DNA from: Betaproteobacteria bacterium
Lineage (GTDB): Bacteria; Pseudomonadota; Gammaproteobacteria; Burkholderiales; Casimicrobiaceae
Reading direction: 5' to 3'
Assembly: GCA_013298765.1 (NCBI GenBank)
Contig: JAAFJA010000010.1
Span: 1 to 64,000, forward strand
DNA length: 64,000 nucleotides
Position numbers and translations under genes: made by a program. Shown here one piece after another: positions 35,761 to 45,316 of this stretch; position 1 is the first letter of the stretch, and each line of letters starts with the position of its first letter. The notes below the pieces were generated by a model that worked only from the letters and a program-made list of their open reading frames with translations, made no database searches and was not told the origin of the DNA.

Positions 35761-36891
35761 CTAGTCCATTGGTAGGAGTTTGGCTACAAGGCGCTCGAGC
35801 GAGAACGACCTCGTTGTGGTGCTGTTGGCCAGCAGAATAACCGCCCAACCGCTCTGAGGGTAGCGCGCGTACATCGTCCTAAACCCCGCGAGCGATCCTC
35901 CATGACCGACGCGCAGCTGCCCATCGAAAGTGCCTACATTCCATCCGAGGCCATAGCCGAACGGTTCGTTTTCCAAGCGCCCGATTTGTCCGTCGGCTAG
36001 TCGCGTTGGCGTTGTGAGGGCAGTCATCGTTTTCGCGGAAACGATTTTCCCGTTGTAGAGCGCGTTCTCAAAGCGCGCGAGATCGGCCACCGTAGACAAA
36101 AATGCACCACTTGGCCTGAGCGCGACGTACTCTCTTTCATTCGAGTACTGTCCATCCTTCCACGAGTAGGACGCAGCTCTGCGCGGAACAAGATCGCGCA
36201 CGCTCGTCGTTCGGGTGTCACGCATCCCTGCGACGTCGAACAGCTCGCGCTTTATGAAGTTGGGCCACGGCTCACCCGTGACTCGAGTGATCGTTTCGGC
36301 AAGGGCGAAGTAGCAGATATTGCAATACTGCATCTTCGTGCCGGTGGGGAAATCGAGCGCAACGCCGAACGTCGCTTCGATCAAATCAAAGTTGGCGATC
36401 TCGGCATTCTCATCAAACTTCGGCGACTCGCGCACGATGCCAGACGTATGATTGGTCAAGTGTGCGATGGTGATATCACGCCACAATTCGGGGGTGCCCG
36501 GCAGATACTTGGAGATCGGATCATTCCAAGAAAGCTTTCCTCGCTCGACCAGTCTTGCGATTGCAAGCGCGACGATGGGTTTGCTAACCGACGCAATAGC
36601 GAATACGGTTTCTGGCGTTGTAGGGATCTGATGCTCAAGATTCGCGACACCGTAGCCCTTGGCGTACACAAGCTCGCCCCGGCGAACGATGGCTAAGGCC
36701 AGACCGGGAATGTTTCGTGCCGCCATTTCTTTCTCGATCAATTGATCTATCGCAAGAAAGTCGACGGGATTCGACGTGGGGTTTAGCGCTTGCGCTGCGG
36801 CGCTGAACGCAACACTAGTACCAGCGAAAAAACAGAGGGCTACGATGACGTAACGAATCGATCTCGTATTGACTGTAGACAAATAAAGCAC
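35761..36891 (-). CDS. Secreted serine hydrolase of the beta-lactamase class C/D-alanyl carboxypeptidase family
   Basis: 376 residues with an N-terminal hydrophobic signal (YVIVALCFFAGTSVAFSAAAQA). Penicillin-binding-fold motifs: S-x-x-K at 101-104 (IASVSKPIVA), Y-x-N in MQYCNICYF and H-G-G in RVGHGGSLAGF. More likely an esterase or peptidase of family S12 than a resistance enzyme, because it lacks features that would single out AmpC. The GTG at 36891 is weak, without a clear ribosome binding site, so the N-terminus is uncertain. Divergent from the SulP gene. Confidence 0.82.
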   Translation of the reverse strand: MLYLSTVNTRSIRYVIVALCFFAGTSVAFSAAAQALNPTSNPVDFLAIDQLIEKEMAARNIPGLALAIVRRGELVYAKGYGVANLEHQIPTTPETVFAIASVSKPIVALAIARLVERGKLSWNDPISKYLPGTPELWRDITIAHLTNHTSGIVRESPKFDENAEIANFDLIEATFGVALDFPTGTKMQYCNICYFALAETITRVTGEPWPNFIKRELFDVAGMRDTRTTSVRDLVPRRAASYSWKDGQYSNEREYVALRPSGAFLSTVADLARFENALYNGKIVSAKTMTALTTPTRLADGQIGRLENEPFGYGLGWNVGTFDGQLRVGHGGSLAGFRTMYARYPQSGWAVILLANSTTTRSFSLERLVAKLLPMD

Positions 36892-37017
36892 GCCAAAAAA
36901 GTCCCAAAATCAGTAAGCGGTGATTTATATGCCAGGAATAACTGCGCTGTGCGGTACATTCGTGAAGGCAATGGCCAAGCGTTTCTAAGCGATGGCTGAC
37001 GCTAAACTCAAGTTGCA

Positions 37018-38685
37018 ATGCTCAGTTTTCAACCGCGCCTCGTCTCAGAATTAGCGGATTACTCTTTCGAGAAATTCCGTAGCGATCTGCTCGCGGGCAT
37101 CACGGTGGGAATCATCGCCATTCCGCTGGCGATGGCCTTCGCAATCGCGAGCGGGGTCTCTCCCGAGCAAGGGCTTATCACCGCAGTGATCGCCGGATTT
37201 GTCATCGCCGCGTTTGGCGGCACGCGACTTTGCGTAGGTGGGCCAACTGGCGCATTCATCGTCGTGCTCTATGCAATTAACGCGCGCTACGGCTTTGCGA
37301 ATTTGGTGATCTGCACGATGATGGCCGGCGCCATCTTGGTTGCGCTTGGCGCGTTCAAACTCGGGGGCTTGATTCGGTTTATTCCGAACTCCGTAGTGAT
37401 TGGTTTCACAAACGGTATCGCGGTGCTCATCGCGCTTTCGCAGGTGAAAGATTTATTGGGGCTTCCCATCGCCAACATGCCTGCGGAGTTTTTCGGCATC
37501 GTTCGGGTCATCGCTGAAACGCTTCGCGAGCTCCACTGGCCAAGCTTCGCCATGGCTGCCGCCGCACTCGCTTTTCTATTCATATGGCCGAAACGCTGGG
37601 CGCGACTGGTGCCGGCACCGTTCGTTTTGATCGTGCTCGCAACAAGTTTCATGCAGTTTGCGCCTTCAGGAATCGCGACGATTGGCTCTCGATTCGGCGA
37701 AATCTCTGCTTCATTTCCGTCGCCCGCGTGGCCAGACTTCGATCTATCGAGGCTTGGCGCGTTGATTCCGCCCGCAATCGCTATTGCGCTACTCGCGGCA
37801 ATCGAGTCGCTGCTGTGCGCAGTCGTCACTGATAAGCAAACGCGGGATCACTCCGATCCGAACCAAGAACTCATCGGCCAAGGTCTAGCTAATTTGATTA
37901 CGCCCCTCTTCGGTGGACTCGCAGCGACGAGCGCCATGGCGCGCACCAGCGCCAATGTGCGAAATGGCGCGCAAACACCAATGGCAGCCGTGATTCATGC
38001 TGGCATCGTGCTCGTGTTTTTACTGGTCGCCGCGCCTCTTGCAAAGCATGTGCCATTCCCCGCGCTCGCAGCGATTCTTGTATGGACCGCATACGGCATG
38101 ATGGATTGGCGAGCATTCAGCGAGATGCGACGCTACACCCCGCTTCGCAACATTACGCTCGTGTCAACATTTGTGTTAACCGTACTCTTCAGCATTACGG
38201 TGGCGGTGGAAGTCGGAATGTTGTTGGCGGCGATTCTTTTGATCAAGCGACTTACCGAAGCAGCGCAGGTCGTTGCAATAACTGATCTCGCAAAGGATGC
38301 GGACGCGCCTTCGCTGCCGCTTCCGCCGAGCGTAGCGGCGCTACGTCTTCGCGGCGCACTTTTCTTCGGCGTACTAGACAAACTTGAGTCCGCCCTCCAC
38401 GTGCCGAGCACGGCGCGCGTGGTGGTGGTCGATATGCTCGAAGTGATCTACATCGACACCAACGCGGCAGAGCTCATGCAGCAGTTTTTTCGTGATCAGC
38501 TCGCACTCGATCGTGAGGTCATCGTGTTTGGGCTTTCGCCCCAAGCAGAATCCCTCTTCCAACGTACTGGCTTCGCCGACGAGCTCGGGCGTGACCGCAT
38601 CGTGAGCACACGGCGTCAGGCACTGGAGCTCGCGACCCTGCGCTCTCCACACTATGCGCAGGCCGAGCTTTTCGGGGCACGGTAG
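37018..38685 (+). CDS. SulP/SLC26-family anion transporter
   Basis: 555 residues: a 12-14-helix membrane domain (start FRSDLLAGITVGIIAIPLAMAFAIASGVSPEQGL, GFTNGIAVLIALSQVKDLLG, ESLLCAVVTDKQTRDHSDPNQELIGQGLAN, the last a SulP hallmark) and a C-terminal cytoplasmic STAS domain (~435-540: ALRLRGALFFGVLDKLESAL, VVVVDMLEVIYIDTNAAELM). The substrate may be sulfate, bicarbonate or an organic anion; context does not decide. Confidence 0.92.
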   Translation: MLSFQPRLVSELADYSFEKFRSDLLAGITVGIIAIPLAMAFAIASGVSPEQGLITAVIAGFVIAAFGGTRLCVGGPTGAFIVVLYAINARYGFANLVICTMMAGAILVALGAFKLGGLIRFIPNSVVIGFTNGIAVLIALSQVKDLLGLPIANMPAEFFGIVRVIAETLRELHWPSFAMAAAALAFLFIWPKRWARLVPAPFVLIVLATSFMQFAPSGIATIGSRFGEISASFPSPAWPDFDLSRLGALIPPAIAIALLAAIESLLCAVVTDKQTRDHSDPNQELIGQGLANLITPLFGGLAATSAMARTSANVRNGAQTPMAAVIHAGIVLVFLLVAAPLAKHVPFPALAAILVWTAYGMMDWRAFSEMRRYTPLRNITLVSTFVLTVLFSITVAVEVGMLLAAILLIKRLTEAAQVVAITDLAKDADAPSLPLPPSVAALRLRGALFFGVLDKLESALHVPSTARVVVVDMLEVIYIDTNAAELMQQFFRDQLALDREVIVFGLSPQAESLFQRTGFADELGRDRIVSTRRQALELATLRSPHYAQAELFGAR

Positions 38686-38789
38686 CCCGCGTGCGTAGGC
38701 AAAAGCAAGTGGAAGTATGTTCGCTCGCTCCGACTTCAAGGGCTTCTTGTACGCTTTTGTAGTGGCACTCAAAATCTGCGGGGTTGCCG

Positions 38790-38819
38790 CTTGAAAAACG
38801 TTTGATGCACTCGCACTTT
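38790..38819 (+). promoter_or_regulatory. Candidate sigma-32 promoter of the hsp20 gene
   Basis: CTTGAAA (38790-38796) exactly matches the sigma-32 -35 core. About 15 nt later CGCACTTT (38812-38819) only partly resembles CCCCATNT. It lies 76 nt before the hsp20 ATG, a sensible distance for a heat-shock gene. Confidence 0.45.
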
Positions 38820-38871
38820 CGATATACACGCGCCGCTTCTGGCGGTGAAATCGAAAGAGGAGACACAGACC

Positions 38872-39315
38872 ATGACTGGATTGATTCGCTTTAGCCCGCT
38901 CACAGCTCGCGCTTTGAACGCAGTACCGTTGAGCGACTTTGATCGCGCCTTGGGATCATTTGCGTCACAGCTTTTCGGTGACGTACCGGGTAGTGATTTC
39001 GCGTTACGCGCCGATGTGGCTGAAACTGAAACGAGCTATATCGCGCGCTTCGATGTGCCAGGCGTTGCCAAAGAAAACATCGCAGTAACCGTGGAAGAAA
39101 AGCTTGTCAAAGTGGACGTAACGTTCGCAACCGCGACGGCTGAGGGCGAGAAACTGCTCCGCAGCGAACGGCTGGTGGGCGAGACCTCGCGCAGTTTCCG
39201 CTTCGCTAACGCGATTGATTCCGACGCAGCCACCGCGACGCACGAGCACGGCGTACTCACGCTGACGCTGCCGAAGAAAGTGCTCGCGGCCCAAAAGCGC
39301 CTCACAATCAACTAG
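38872..39315 (+). CDS. Hsp20/alpha-crystallin small heat-shock protein
   Basis: 147-residue ATP-independent holdase. The alpha-crystallin domain (~45-140) shows RADVAETETSYIARFDVPGVAKENIAVTVEEKLVKVDV, RSFRFANAIDSDAATATHEHGVLTLTLPKK with the A-x-x-x-n-GvL signature, and a C-terminal KRLTIN tail resembling the I/V-x-I/V oligomerisation motif. ATG 38872 follows GAGGAGA; a longer frame from 38845 lacks it. A strong terminator follows. Confidence 0.94.
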   Translation: MTGLIRFSPLTARALNAVPLSDFDRALGSFASQLFGDVPGSDFALRADVAETETSYIARFDVPGVAKENIAVTVEEKLVKVDVTFATATAEGEKLLRSERLVGETSRSFRFANAIDSDAATATHEHGVLTLTLPKKVLAAQKRLTIN

Positions 39316-39373
39316 CGGGGGGGGCTAGTCCGCCGAGCGGCGCTGCGAAGCGAGCGCAAAACCCCGAGAAAAA

Positions 39374-39398
39374 GGCCGACCTTGTGTCGGTCTTTTTT
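39374..39398 (+). terminator. Rho-independent terminator after hsp20
   Basis: Stem GGCCGAC (39374-39380)/GTCGGTC (39386-39392) with a 5-nt loop and one G-T wobble, then TTTTTT (39393-39398). A-rich flank GAAAAA before the stem could make it work on both strands. Confidence 0.85.
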
Positions 39399-39416
39399 CT
39401 TTCTTCTTCGAAACAT

Positions 39417-39506
39417 GTAGCCCGATTTAATTGGATCTAAGTGAAAAAATATATTATTTCGATTAATATGTTTTTATACGCGTAGCCCCTATTTAATAAT
39501 CTTTTA
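39417..39506. repeat. Dispersed double-palindrome element, copy 6
   Basis: Left box GTAGCCCGATTTAATTGGATCTA from about 39417 to 39439; right box GTAGCCCCTATTTAATA from 39482. The inner arms (GG at 39433, TAGCCC at 39483) start 50 nt apart. Very AT-rich spacer. It sits directly downstream of the hsp20 terminator. Confidence 0.68.
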
Positions 39507-39739
39507 GATAAAAATCTTGTCTTCGGTTTCTTTTTGACTATTCGGGTTAGACAAGGCGATTCAGCACTCGCTATTCCGTATCATGCGCGGGCAGTCCGTA
39601 TGCGTTGCACGCTAATTGCTATAACAACGCAGGAGGGCTTCGAGCCAGCTTTGCTCTTGCTGGGCCAAGTTCGGCGACTGCCTCACAAGCGAGAGTTGCA
39701 GGCCCAGAAAATCGCAACCATTGAAAGATACGAGAGACT

Positions 39740-41191
39740 ATGTCCATCGCCATGCATGCGATCAAGATGCCACCCGCGCATCACTACGATGAAATGCTCA
39801 TTCCTTCCAGCGCGAGCGCGATTAGCACTCGGGATCACTACCGAAGCTATTTCCAGTGGCTGAATAACTCCCCCGAGCAGACTCTCACGCAACGCAGAGC
39901 GCAAGCGGACCTATTGTTTCGGCGCATCGGCATTACCTTCACGGTTTACGGCGAAGAAGGCGGCACCGAGCGATTGATTCCATCGGATGTGATCCCGCGC
40001 ATGATCACGGCCGATGAGTGGGACTATCTCGAACGTGGGCTCACGCAGCGCGTGCACGCGATCAATCTCTTTCTCGCTGACATTTATCACGATCAAAAGA
40101 TTCTGAAGGCGAACCTCATCCCGAGCGAACAAATCCTCGGCAACGCGCAGTTTCAGACGAAGATGATCGGCGTAAACGTGCCGCACAACGTGTATGTCTC
40201 CATTACCGGAGTCGATATCGTTCGCAACAATGACGGCAAGTATTACGTGCTCGAAGACAATCTTCGCGTGCCTTCAGGCGTGAGCTACATGCTCATGAAC
40301 CGCAAGATGATGATGCGCCTCTTCCCAGAACTCTTCTTGCAGCAAAGTGTGCGCCCCGTGGAGCACTATCCTTCGCTGCTGCTGCAAACCTTGCGCGAAG
40401 CGAGCACGATCGATAACCCAACAGTCGCGCTCCTCACGCCCGGGCGATACAACAGCGCTTATTTCGAGCACACGTTCCTCGCGCAACAGATGGGCATTGA
40501 GCTTGTCGAAGGACAAGATCTTTTCGTGAAGGATGACTACGTTTACATGCGCACGACGACAGGCCCGCAGCGCGTCGACGTGATGTATCGCAGGCTCGAC
40601 GATGTGTTCTTGGATCCGCTCGCGTTTCGCCCCGATTCCGCACTCGGCGTACCCGGTTTATTTGAGGCCTATCGCAAAGGAAACATCGTTATCTGCAATG
40701 CCATTGGTACGGGCGTTGCTGACGACAAATCGATTTATCCGTACGTGCCTGAGATGATTAAGTTCTATCTCGGAGAAGAGCCGATTCTCAACAACGTGCC
40801 TACCTATCAATGTAGGAAGCCCGACGAGCTGTCGTATGTGCTCGCAAACTTGAAAGACCTGGTGGTGAAAGAGGTTCATGGCGCTGGGGGTTATGGCATG
40901 TTGGTAGGCCCCGCGTCCACGGAGAGTGAACGCGAAACCTTTGCAACGGTGGTGAAGGCCAATCCGTCAAATTACATCGCGCAGCCCACGCTCGCACTTT
41001 CAAGTTGCCCGTGTTTCGTCGGTGCTGGCATCGCGCCGCGCCATATCGATTTGCGACCGTTCGTATTGACCGGTCGCGAGGTTCGTATGGTGCCAGGCGG
41101 GCTCACCCGCGTCGCGCTCAAGGAAGGTTCGCTCGTGGTGAATTCATCCCAGGGCGGCGGCACCAAAGACACCTGGGTGTTGGGAGCGTAG
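39740..41191 (+). CDS. Circularly permuted ATP-grasp family protein (type 2)
   Basis: 483 residues of the DUF404/DUF407 circularly permuted ATP-grasp family: FRRIGITFTVYGEEGGTERLIPSDVIPRMI, VHAINLFLADIYHDQKIL, YYVLEDNLRVPSGVSYMLMNR, VVKEVHGAGGYGMLVGP and the late DLRPFVLTGREVRMVPGGLTRVAL. Such proteins are thought to form peptide bonds between amino acids or amines. The alpha-E gene starts 2 nt after its stop, the conserved partnership; the transglutaminase-like third member often found with them is absent here. Confidence 0.92.
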   Translation: MSIAMHAIKMPPAHHYDEMLIPSSASAISTRDHYRSYFQWLNNSPEQTLTQRRAQADLLFRRIGITFTVYGEEGGTERLIPSDVIPRMITADEWDYLERGLTQRVHAINLFLADIYHDQKILKANLIPSEQILGNAQFQTKMIGVNVPHNVYVSITGVDIVRNNDGKYYVLEDNLRVPSGVSYMLMNRKMMMRLFPELFLQQSVRPVEHYPSLLLQTLREASTIDNPTVALLTPGRYNSAYFEHTFLAQQMGIELVEGQDLFVKDDYVYMRTTTGPQRVDVMYRRLDDVFLDPLAFRPDSALGVPGLFEAYRKGNIVICNAIGTGVADDKSIYPYVPEMIKFYLGEEPILNNVPTYQCRKPDELSYVLANLKDLVVKEVHGAGGYGMLVGPASTESERETFATVVKANPSNYIAQPTLALSSCPCFVGAGIAPRHIDLRPFVLTGREVRMVPGGLTRVALKEGSLVVNSSQGGGTKDTWVLGA

Positions 41192-41193
41192 CC

Positions 41194-42135
41194 ATGTTGA
41201 GTCGTGTTGCTTCCCATCTCTACTGGATGTCCCGCTACCTTGAGCGCGCTGAGAATATGGCGCGTATTCTGGATGTCACACAGTCGCTTGCCATGCTCGA
41301 TCCTTCGGCGGATTCTGGCGGTGCGATGACTCCGATCGTGATCACGGAAACCGCGGAAGAGTTCGCGGCGACCGGATTGCCCGCGACCTACGCAAACGTG
41401 GTCGCGTTTTTGGCATGGGACCGATTTCACCCCTCGTCGATCCGCAACTGCATCGAATCGACCCGCGAGAATGCGCGCGCGGTACGCGGCTCGATTACAA
41501 GCGAGATGTGGGAGAACATCAACGATACGTGGATTGCCTTCCAAGAGACCGCCAGAAATACCGATCCTTTGATGACGGGCAACGATTTTTTCGAATGGGT
41601 GAAAGAGCGCTCTCACCTCTTCCGTGGCGTTACGTTCGCCACGGCGCTGCGCGATCAGCCCTATCACTTCACCCGCTTAGGCACGTTTTTGGAACGCGCC
41701 GACAACACGGCGCGCATCTTGAATGTGAAATACGCGCAAGAAGCGCCCGACGATTTTCAGGAACGCAGCGACGATCAAGCGGACTACTATCGCTTATCGG
41801 CGGTGCTTCGCTCTGTTTCCGCGCTAGAGGCATATCGCGATACCTACCGCGATACGATTGAGCCGCGTCGCGTCGCAGAAATCATGATCTTCGACGCGAA
41901 GTTGCCACGTTCGCTGCGCTTTTGCATGGACGAAACGACTCACGTGCTCGATCTTCTACCCAAGGATTCAGGTCGCATACCGCGCCGCATCGCCTCCGAA
42001 ATCAATGCGCGTCTGCGCTACGGTACAGTGGATGAAGTCCTGAGCTACGGCCTTAAACGCTACATCGCAGACTTCCTGCACGACATGATGCGGCTTGGCG
42101 AAGCAGTCAACACGTCGTTCATGGATGGGCGCTAG
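41194..42135 (+). CDS. Alpha-E (DUF403) protein
   Basis: 313-residue all-helical protein of the alpha-E family: MLSRVASHLYWMSRYLERAENMARI, SSIRNCIESTRENARAVRGSITSEMWENIN, HFTRLGTFLERADNTARILNVKY and DAKLPRSLRFCMDE. It nearly always follows a circularly permuted ATP-grasp gene and probably assists it. ATG 41194 lies 3 nt past the ATP-grasp stop. An upstream in-frame extension to 41005 lies inside that gene and is rejected. Confidence 0.92.
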   Translation: MLSRVASHLYWMSRYLERAENMARILDVTQSLAMLDPSADSGGAMTPIVITETAEEFAATGLPATYANVVAFLAWDRFHPSSIRNCIESTRENARAVRGSITSEMWENINDTWIAFQETARNTDPLMTGNDFFEWVKERSHLFRGVTFATALRDQPYHFTRLGTFLERADNTARILNVKYAQEAPDDFQERSDDQADYYRLSAVLRSVSALEAYRDTYRDTIEPRRVAEIMIFDAKLPRSLRFCMDETTHVLDLLPKDSGRIPRRIASEINARLRYGTVDEVLSYGLKRYIADFLHDMMRLGEAVNTSFMDGR

Positions 42136-42320
42136 CGAAGTGTTGGGTAATGGCTGAGCTTATTGGTCAGTTTGTCGAGCTTCATACTAGCGCTGAAGCG
42201 ACCGTCCTGACCTACGCCGAGGTCCAACGACGACACCCCCGTCTGGAGAGATTCGCCTAGCGATTTCCTAAATACGCTACGCTCAATACTCGTGCGCTTC
42301 GAGCGCTCTTCGAGATTCTT

Positions 42321-43505
42321 GTGACTTCTACCGTAACTGCTGCGCCCACCTGGCGGTATATCGTGCTCCTCGCGCTGCTCTTAGGTGCGCAGCCAATTGC
42401 CACCGATCTCTACCTTCCCGCGCTTCCTGCGCTGAAATCCGAGCTCGGCAATCCAAGCCTCACTCTCACTGCGCTGCTGCTCGCGTTCGGTACGTCGCAG
42501 CTCGCCTGGGGGCCAATTTCGGATCGGTTTGGCCGTCGCCCGATCGCCCTCATCGGCGCGGCTGGTTATGCCATTGCATGTTTGGCTGCCGCGTTCGCGC
42601 AGTCGATGCCGATTCTGGTGGCCTGCCGCATGCTGCAGGGAGCTGCGATGGCGGCCCTGATCGTGGTCGCGCGTGCGAGCTCACGCGATCTCTTCTCGCC
42701 GCAAGAGGGCACAAAAATACTCAGTAAGGGCCTGTCTGGCCTGGGTGTTATCGCATTGGTGTCGCCGCTTGTTGGCGCGGCGCTTGCGGCGATTACGCCT
42801 TGGCGGGGCTCACTCGCAGCGATGGGAGTGTTTGGCGCGCTGGTTTTTGTATGGGTGGCTTGGAGTTTCACCGAATCACTTCCAGCAGAGCGCCGCAGTA
42901 CAGGATTTGCGGTACCAGGTGCGACGCGAGCGATCCTCAGTAACGCGCGCTTTCGTGCGTGGACGTATGTCGTATCGACCACTTACGCCACGTTATTTTG
43001 CTTTCTGCTGGGTTCATCATTCGTGTACGGCGTGGCATTTAAGCTCGGCATCTTTGGCTCCGGGCTCGTACTCGCAGGAAATTGTGTGTTCTACATCCTC
43101 GGTACGGTCTGGTGTCGTCGAATGCTCGCTACACTTCCTCCGTATCGCGCAACGGCCCGCGCGTCTTGGTTTCAACTAGCTGGCGCAATCGTTACTTTGA
43201 TACCTGCCATCCTCGTGGGGCCTTGGTTGCCTGCAATGCTTGCCGGACAGTTCCTCTTCTCGGTTGGGCATGGCGTCGTACAACCCTGCGCACAAGCAGG
43301 CGCCGTCGCCGATACGCCGAAAAACGCAGGACGTGCGGCTGCGCTTTCCGGCTTCGCCATGATGTGCGTTGCCTTCGTGGTGGGCCAGGTTATGTCACCC
43401 TTCCTGGGCACGAGCGCGTGGCCGCTCGTGGTATCGATCTCAATCGGCGCACCGATTTTGGCGCTACTCGCGCACACCTTACTCCGGCGGGCGCATGTGA
43501 GCTAA
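42321..43505 (+). CDS. Bcr/CflA-family MFS drug exporter
   Basis: 394 residues, 12 predicted helices. The N-terminal ATDLYLPALPALKSEL and the loop WGPISDRFGRRPIALIGA are hallmarks of Bcr/CflA multidrug exporters, as is motif C-like ALVSPLVGAALAAITPWRGSLAAM. GTG at 42321 is the first plausible start. It is monocistronic, with a 185-nt gap after the alpha-E gene and convergent with the hydrolase. Actual substrate unknown. Confidence 0.9.
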   Translation: MTSTVTAAPTWRYIVLLALLLGAQPIATDLYLPALPALKSELGNPSLTLTALLLAFGTSQLAWGPISDRFGRRPIALIGAAGYAIACLAAAFAQSMPILVACRMLQGAAMAALIVVARASSRDLFSPQEGTKILSKGLSGLGVIALVSPLVGAALAAITPWRGSLAAMGVFGALVFVWVAWSFTESLPAERRSTGFAVPGATRAILSNARFRAWTYVVSTTYATLFCFLLGSSFVYGVAFKLGIFGSGLVLAGNCVFYILGTVWCRRMLATLPPYRATARASWFQLAGAIVTLIPAILVGPWLPAMLAGQFLFSVGHGVVQPCAQAGAVADTPKNAGRAAALSGFAMMCVAFVVGQVMSPFLGTSAWPLVVSISIGAPILALLAHTLLRRAHVS

Positions 43506-43583
43506 CGCGCTACTGAAAGCGCATCTCAGCGCACGCGAATCACCCATGGCATTTCGATAACCTGCCAAGCGCGTTCGGTCAAG

Positions 43584-44513
43584 CTACGACAGATTCACAA
43601 AATCAGCGACGGCGTCAATCACTGCACGCTCACGCAAGATTCGGCGATGACCGAGCCCTGTGGTGGCAAACAATCGGGCGTTCTTACTTTCCGCGAGCCA
43701 GCGCTTTGCGCCAGAAAACACATTGATCGGATCAGCTTCATCGTGAACGATCAGGATGGGTGAGGCAATTTTTGGCCCTAGATGACTCGCGGCGTAGGCC
43801 TCCATCAGCGCAGCCTCCTTCGCCTCGATCCGCGATTGCATCCGCGCGCGCGTGCGTTCACTCAGCCCGAAAACCTGCGCAAACATCTTTGTGAAGTCAC
43901 GTGGGCGATCAGGCGGCGCGAGGAGTACTAGCGGCGTAGCCGGTACGCCATGTGCGACTGCATACGCCGCCGCAGACGCGCCTAAGGAATGCGCGACCAC
44001 GCCTTGAATGCGCACTCCACTCAGCGCGAGGCGCGTTGCCACATATTCGATTGCACGCGCGAACTGCGGCAGGCTACTGCGTAGACCTCTGCTTTTGCCG
44101 TGCGCGGGCGCTTCGATCACGACTGGCACCAAACCGCGCTCAGCAATCGCGCTTGCGAGCGCTTGCATCTGGGCCGCGCTTCCGCCCCAGCCATGGATCA
44201 GCAGAACGTGGGGACGATCTAGCTCCAAGCCATCGGTCAAGCCGTCACTACTAGCGCTCAGGCGGCGATAGAGAGTGAGACTCGCGCCTTCGAAAGGCAG
44301 CGATTGCACCGCCCAGCTTGGGTTCCACGCCTGGCCGCGCTGAAACCATTTTGGCGGTAGTGGCGTGAGAAAGAGCTGCTGGGCGAAACGTGCCGCGAGC
44401 TTCGGCGCGAAGACGTCGGTGGCTGAAAGTGCGGTGCGAAAAAATTTCACACCTGCGCTGCGTTCATAGAACTCAGCGGTGGCATGAAGGGAGGAGGAAG
44501 CGATCTCAGTCAT
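43584..44513 (-). CDS. Alpha/beta hydrolase under TetR-type control
   Basis: 309 residues. Oxyanion-hole motif LLIHGWGGSAAQM, nucleophile elbow VVAHSLGASAAAYAV, acid in LIVHDEADPINVF and catalytic His in TTGLGHRRIL give a full triad. ATG 44513 is chosen because AAGGA lies 7 nt upstream; a GTG at 44534 falls inside an operator palindrome. It lies downstream of a tetR gene whose own promoter has the same operator. The substrate is unknown; esterase or thioesterase roles are possible. Confidence 0.88.
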   Translation of the reverse strand: MTEIASSSLHATAEFYERSAGVKFFRTALSATDVFAPKLAARFAQQLFLTPLPPKWFQRGQAWNPSWAVQSLPFEGASLTLYRRLSASSDGLTDGLELDRPHVLLIHGWGGSAAQMQALASAIAERGLVPVVIEAPAHGKSRGLRSSLPQFARAIEYVATRLALSGVRIQGVVAHSLGASAAAYAVAHGVPATPLVLLAPPDRPRDFTKMFAQVFGLSERTRARMQSRIEAKEAALMEAYAASHLGPKIASPILIVHDEADPINVFSGAKRWLAESKNARLFATTGLGHRRILRERAVIDAVADFVNLS

Positions 44514-44526
44514 TCGATTTTCCTTT

Positions 44527-44546
44527 TTTCGCACAATCGTGCGAAA
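44527..44546. promoter_or_regulatory. TetR-type operator before the hydrolase gene
   Basis: A perfect palindrome with 8-bp arms TTTCGCAC and GTGCGAAA around AATC, 13 nt upstream of the hydrolase ATG. It matches the palindrome upstream of the tetR gene, so the regulator at 44601-45308 probably represses this gene. Confidence 0.75.
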
Positions 44547-44600
44547 TATAATGACGAACAGTGGGCTGGCAGTAAAAGAAGTCTCTCGGGTATGCGCGCC

Positions 44601-45308
44601 CTATGCGTGCGCAGGCAGCGGTTCGCTATAGCTTCGGATCAGGCGTTGATAGCTTGCATGCGCGCGGTCTGGTGCGGTTTGGTCGCGCAAGAAACGCGAA
44701 TCGTGAACACAACCGATCATCAGCGAATAGATGTCGCTGACCACATTCTCGACCGGCGTAGCGCTGGGCAGGTGACCTTCATGCATTGCCTGCAACACCG
44801 TCCGGCGAAGCGCAGCGCGCCAGCTCACGACGCCCTTGAGAAGGGTTTCTCGAAGCTCACCGTCCCGATCATCGAGTTCAAACGCGCCTGCGGTGTACAA
44901 ACAACCGGAGTTGGCTTCAACGATCCGCGTGCGCTCAATCCATCGCCGCACGATCGCATTCAGACGTGACAGCCCACGCGGCGCCTGCATCGCAGGGACA
45001 AACACATCAGCAAGAAAACGCCGCTCAAATTCGGCGATCACGGCCTGCTGCAACGCTTCGCGCGAACCCACCCGCGAAAAAACCCCGCTCTTGGAAAGCC
45101 CGATTCGATCCGCAACCACTTGCAGCGAAATCGCTTCGAGCCCCTGCTCTGCCGCGAGATCCAATGCCGCACCAACAATCGCGGCGCGTGTCATCTCGCT
45201 TTTTGAGGTGCGCGCCTCAAGTGCTCTCGCACGAGTCGATGCTTGTGACGCAAGCGCTTCGGACGCGCGAGAGACGATACTGGATTTAGCGTTGGCCTGA
45301 GCACTCAT
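44601..45308 (-). CDS. TetR/AcrR-family transcriptional repressor
   Basis: 235 residues. The helix-turn-helix lies at ~45-95 (TRAAIVGAALDLAAEQGLEAISLQVVADRIGLSKSGVFSRVGSREALQQAVI), shifted by a ~40-residue Ala/Ser/Arg-rich N-terminal extension. The C-terminal all-helical domain (TetR_C type) is the effector/dimer part. The gene is followed on the same strand by an alpha/beta hydrolase, and both promoters carry the same palindrome, implying autoregulation and control of the hydrolase. Confidence 0.93.
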   Translation of the reverse strand: MSAQANAKSSIVSRASEALASQASTRARALEARTSKSEMTRAAIVGAALDLAAEQGLEAISLQVVADRIGLSKSGVFSRVGSREALQQAVIAEFERRFLADVFVPAMQAPRGLSRLNAIVRRWIERTRIVEANSGCLYTAGAFELDDRDGELRETLLKGVVSWRAALRRTVLQAMHEGHLPSATPVENVVSDIYSLMIGCVHDSRFLRDQTAPDRAHASYQRLIRSYSEPLPAHA

Positions 45309-45316
45309 GAATCACA

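Larger units (their letters stand above)
39316..39739. other. Region between hsp20 and the ATP-grasp gene
   Basis: 424 bases: hsp20 terminator (39374-39398), double-palindrome copy 6 (39417-39506) and about 200 bases (39540-39739) in which only the promoter/leader of the ATP-grasp gene is expected. A 109-codon frame at 39534-39863 overlaps that gene's start and has no homology. Confidence 0.6.

Noticed and set aside
38845-38871. Longer N-terminus for hsp20 (MKSKEETQT)
   Set aside because: The GAGGAGA site lies within this stretch and points to ATG 38872.
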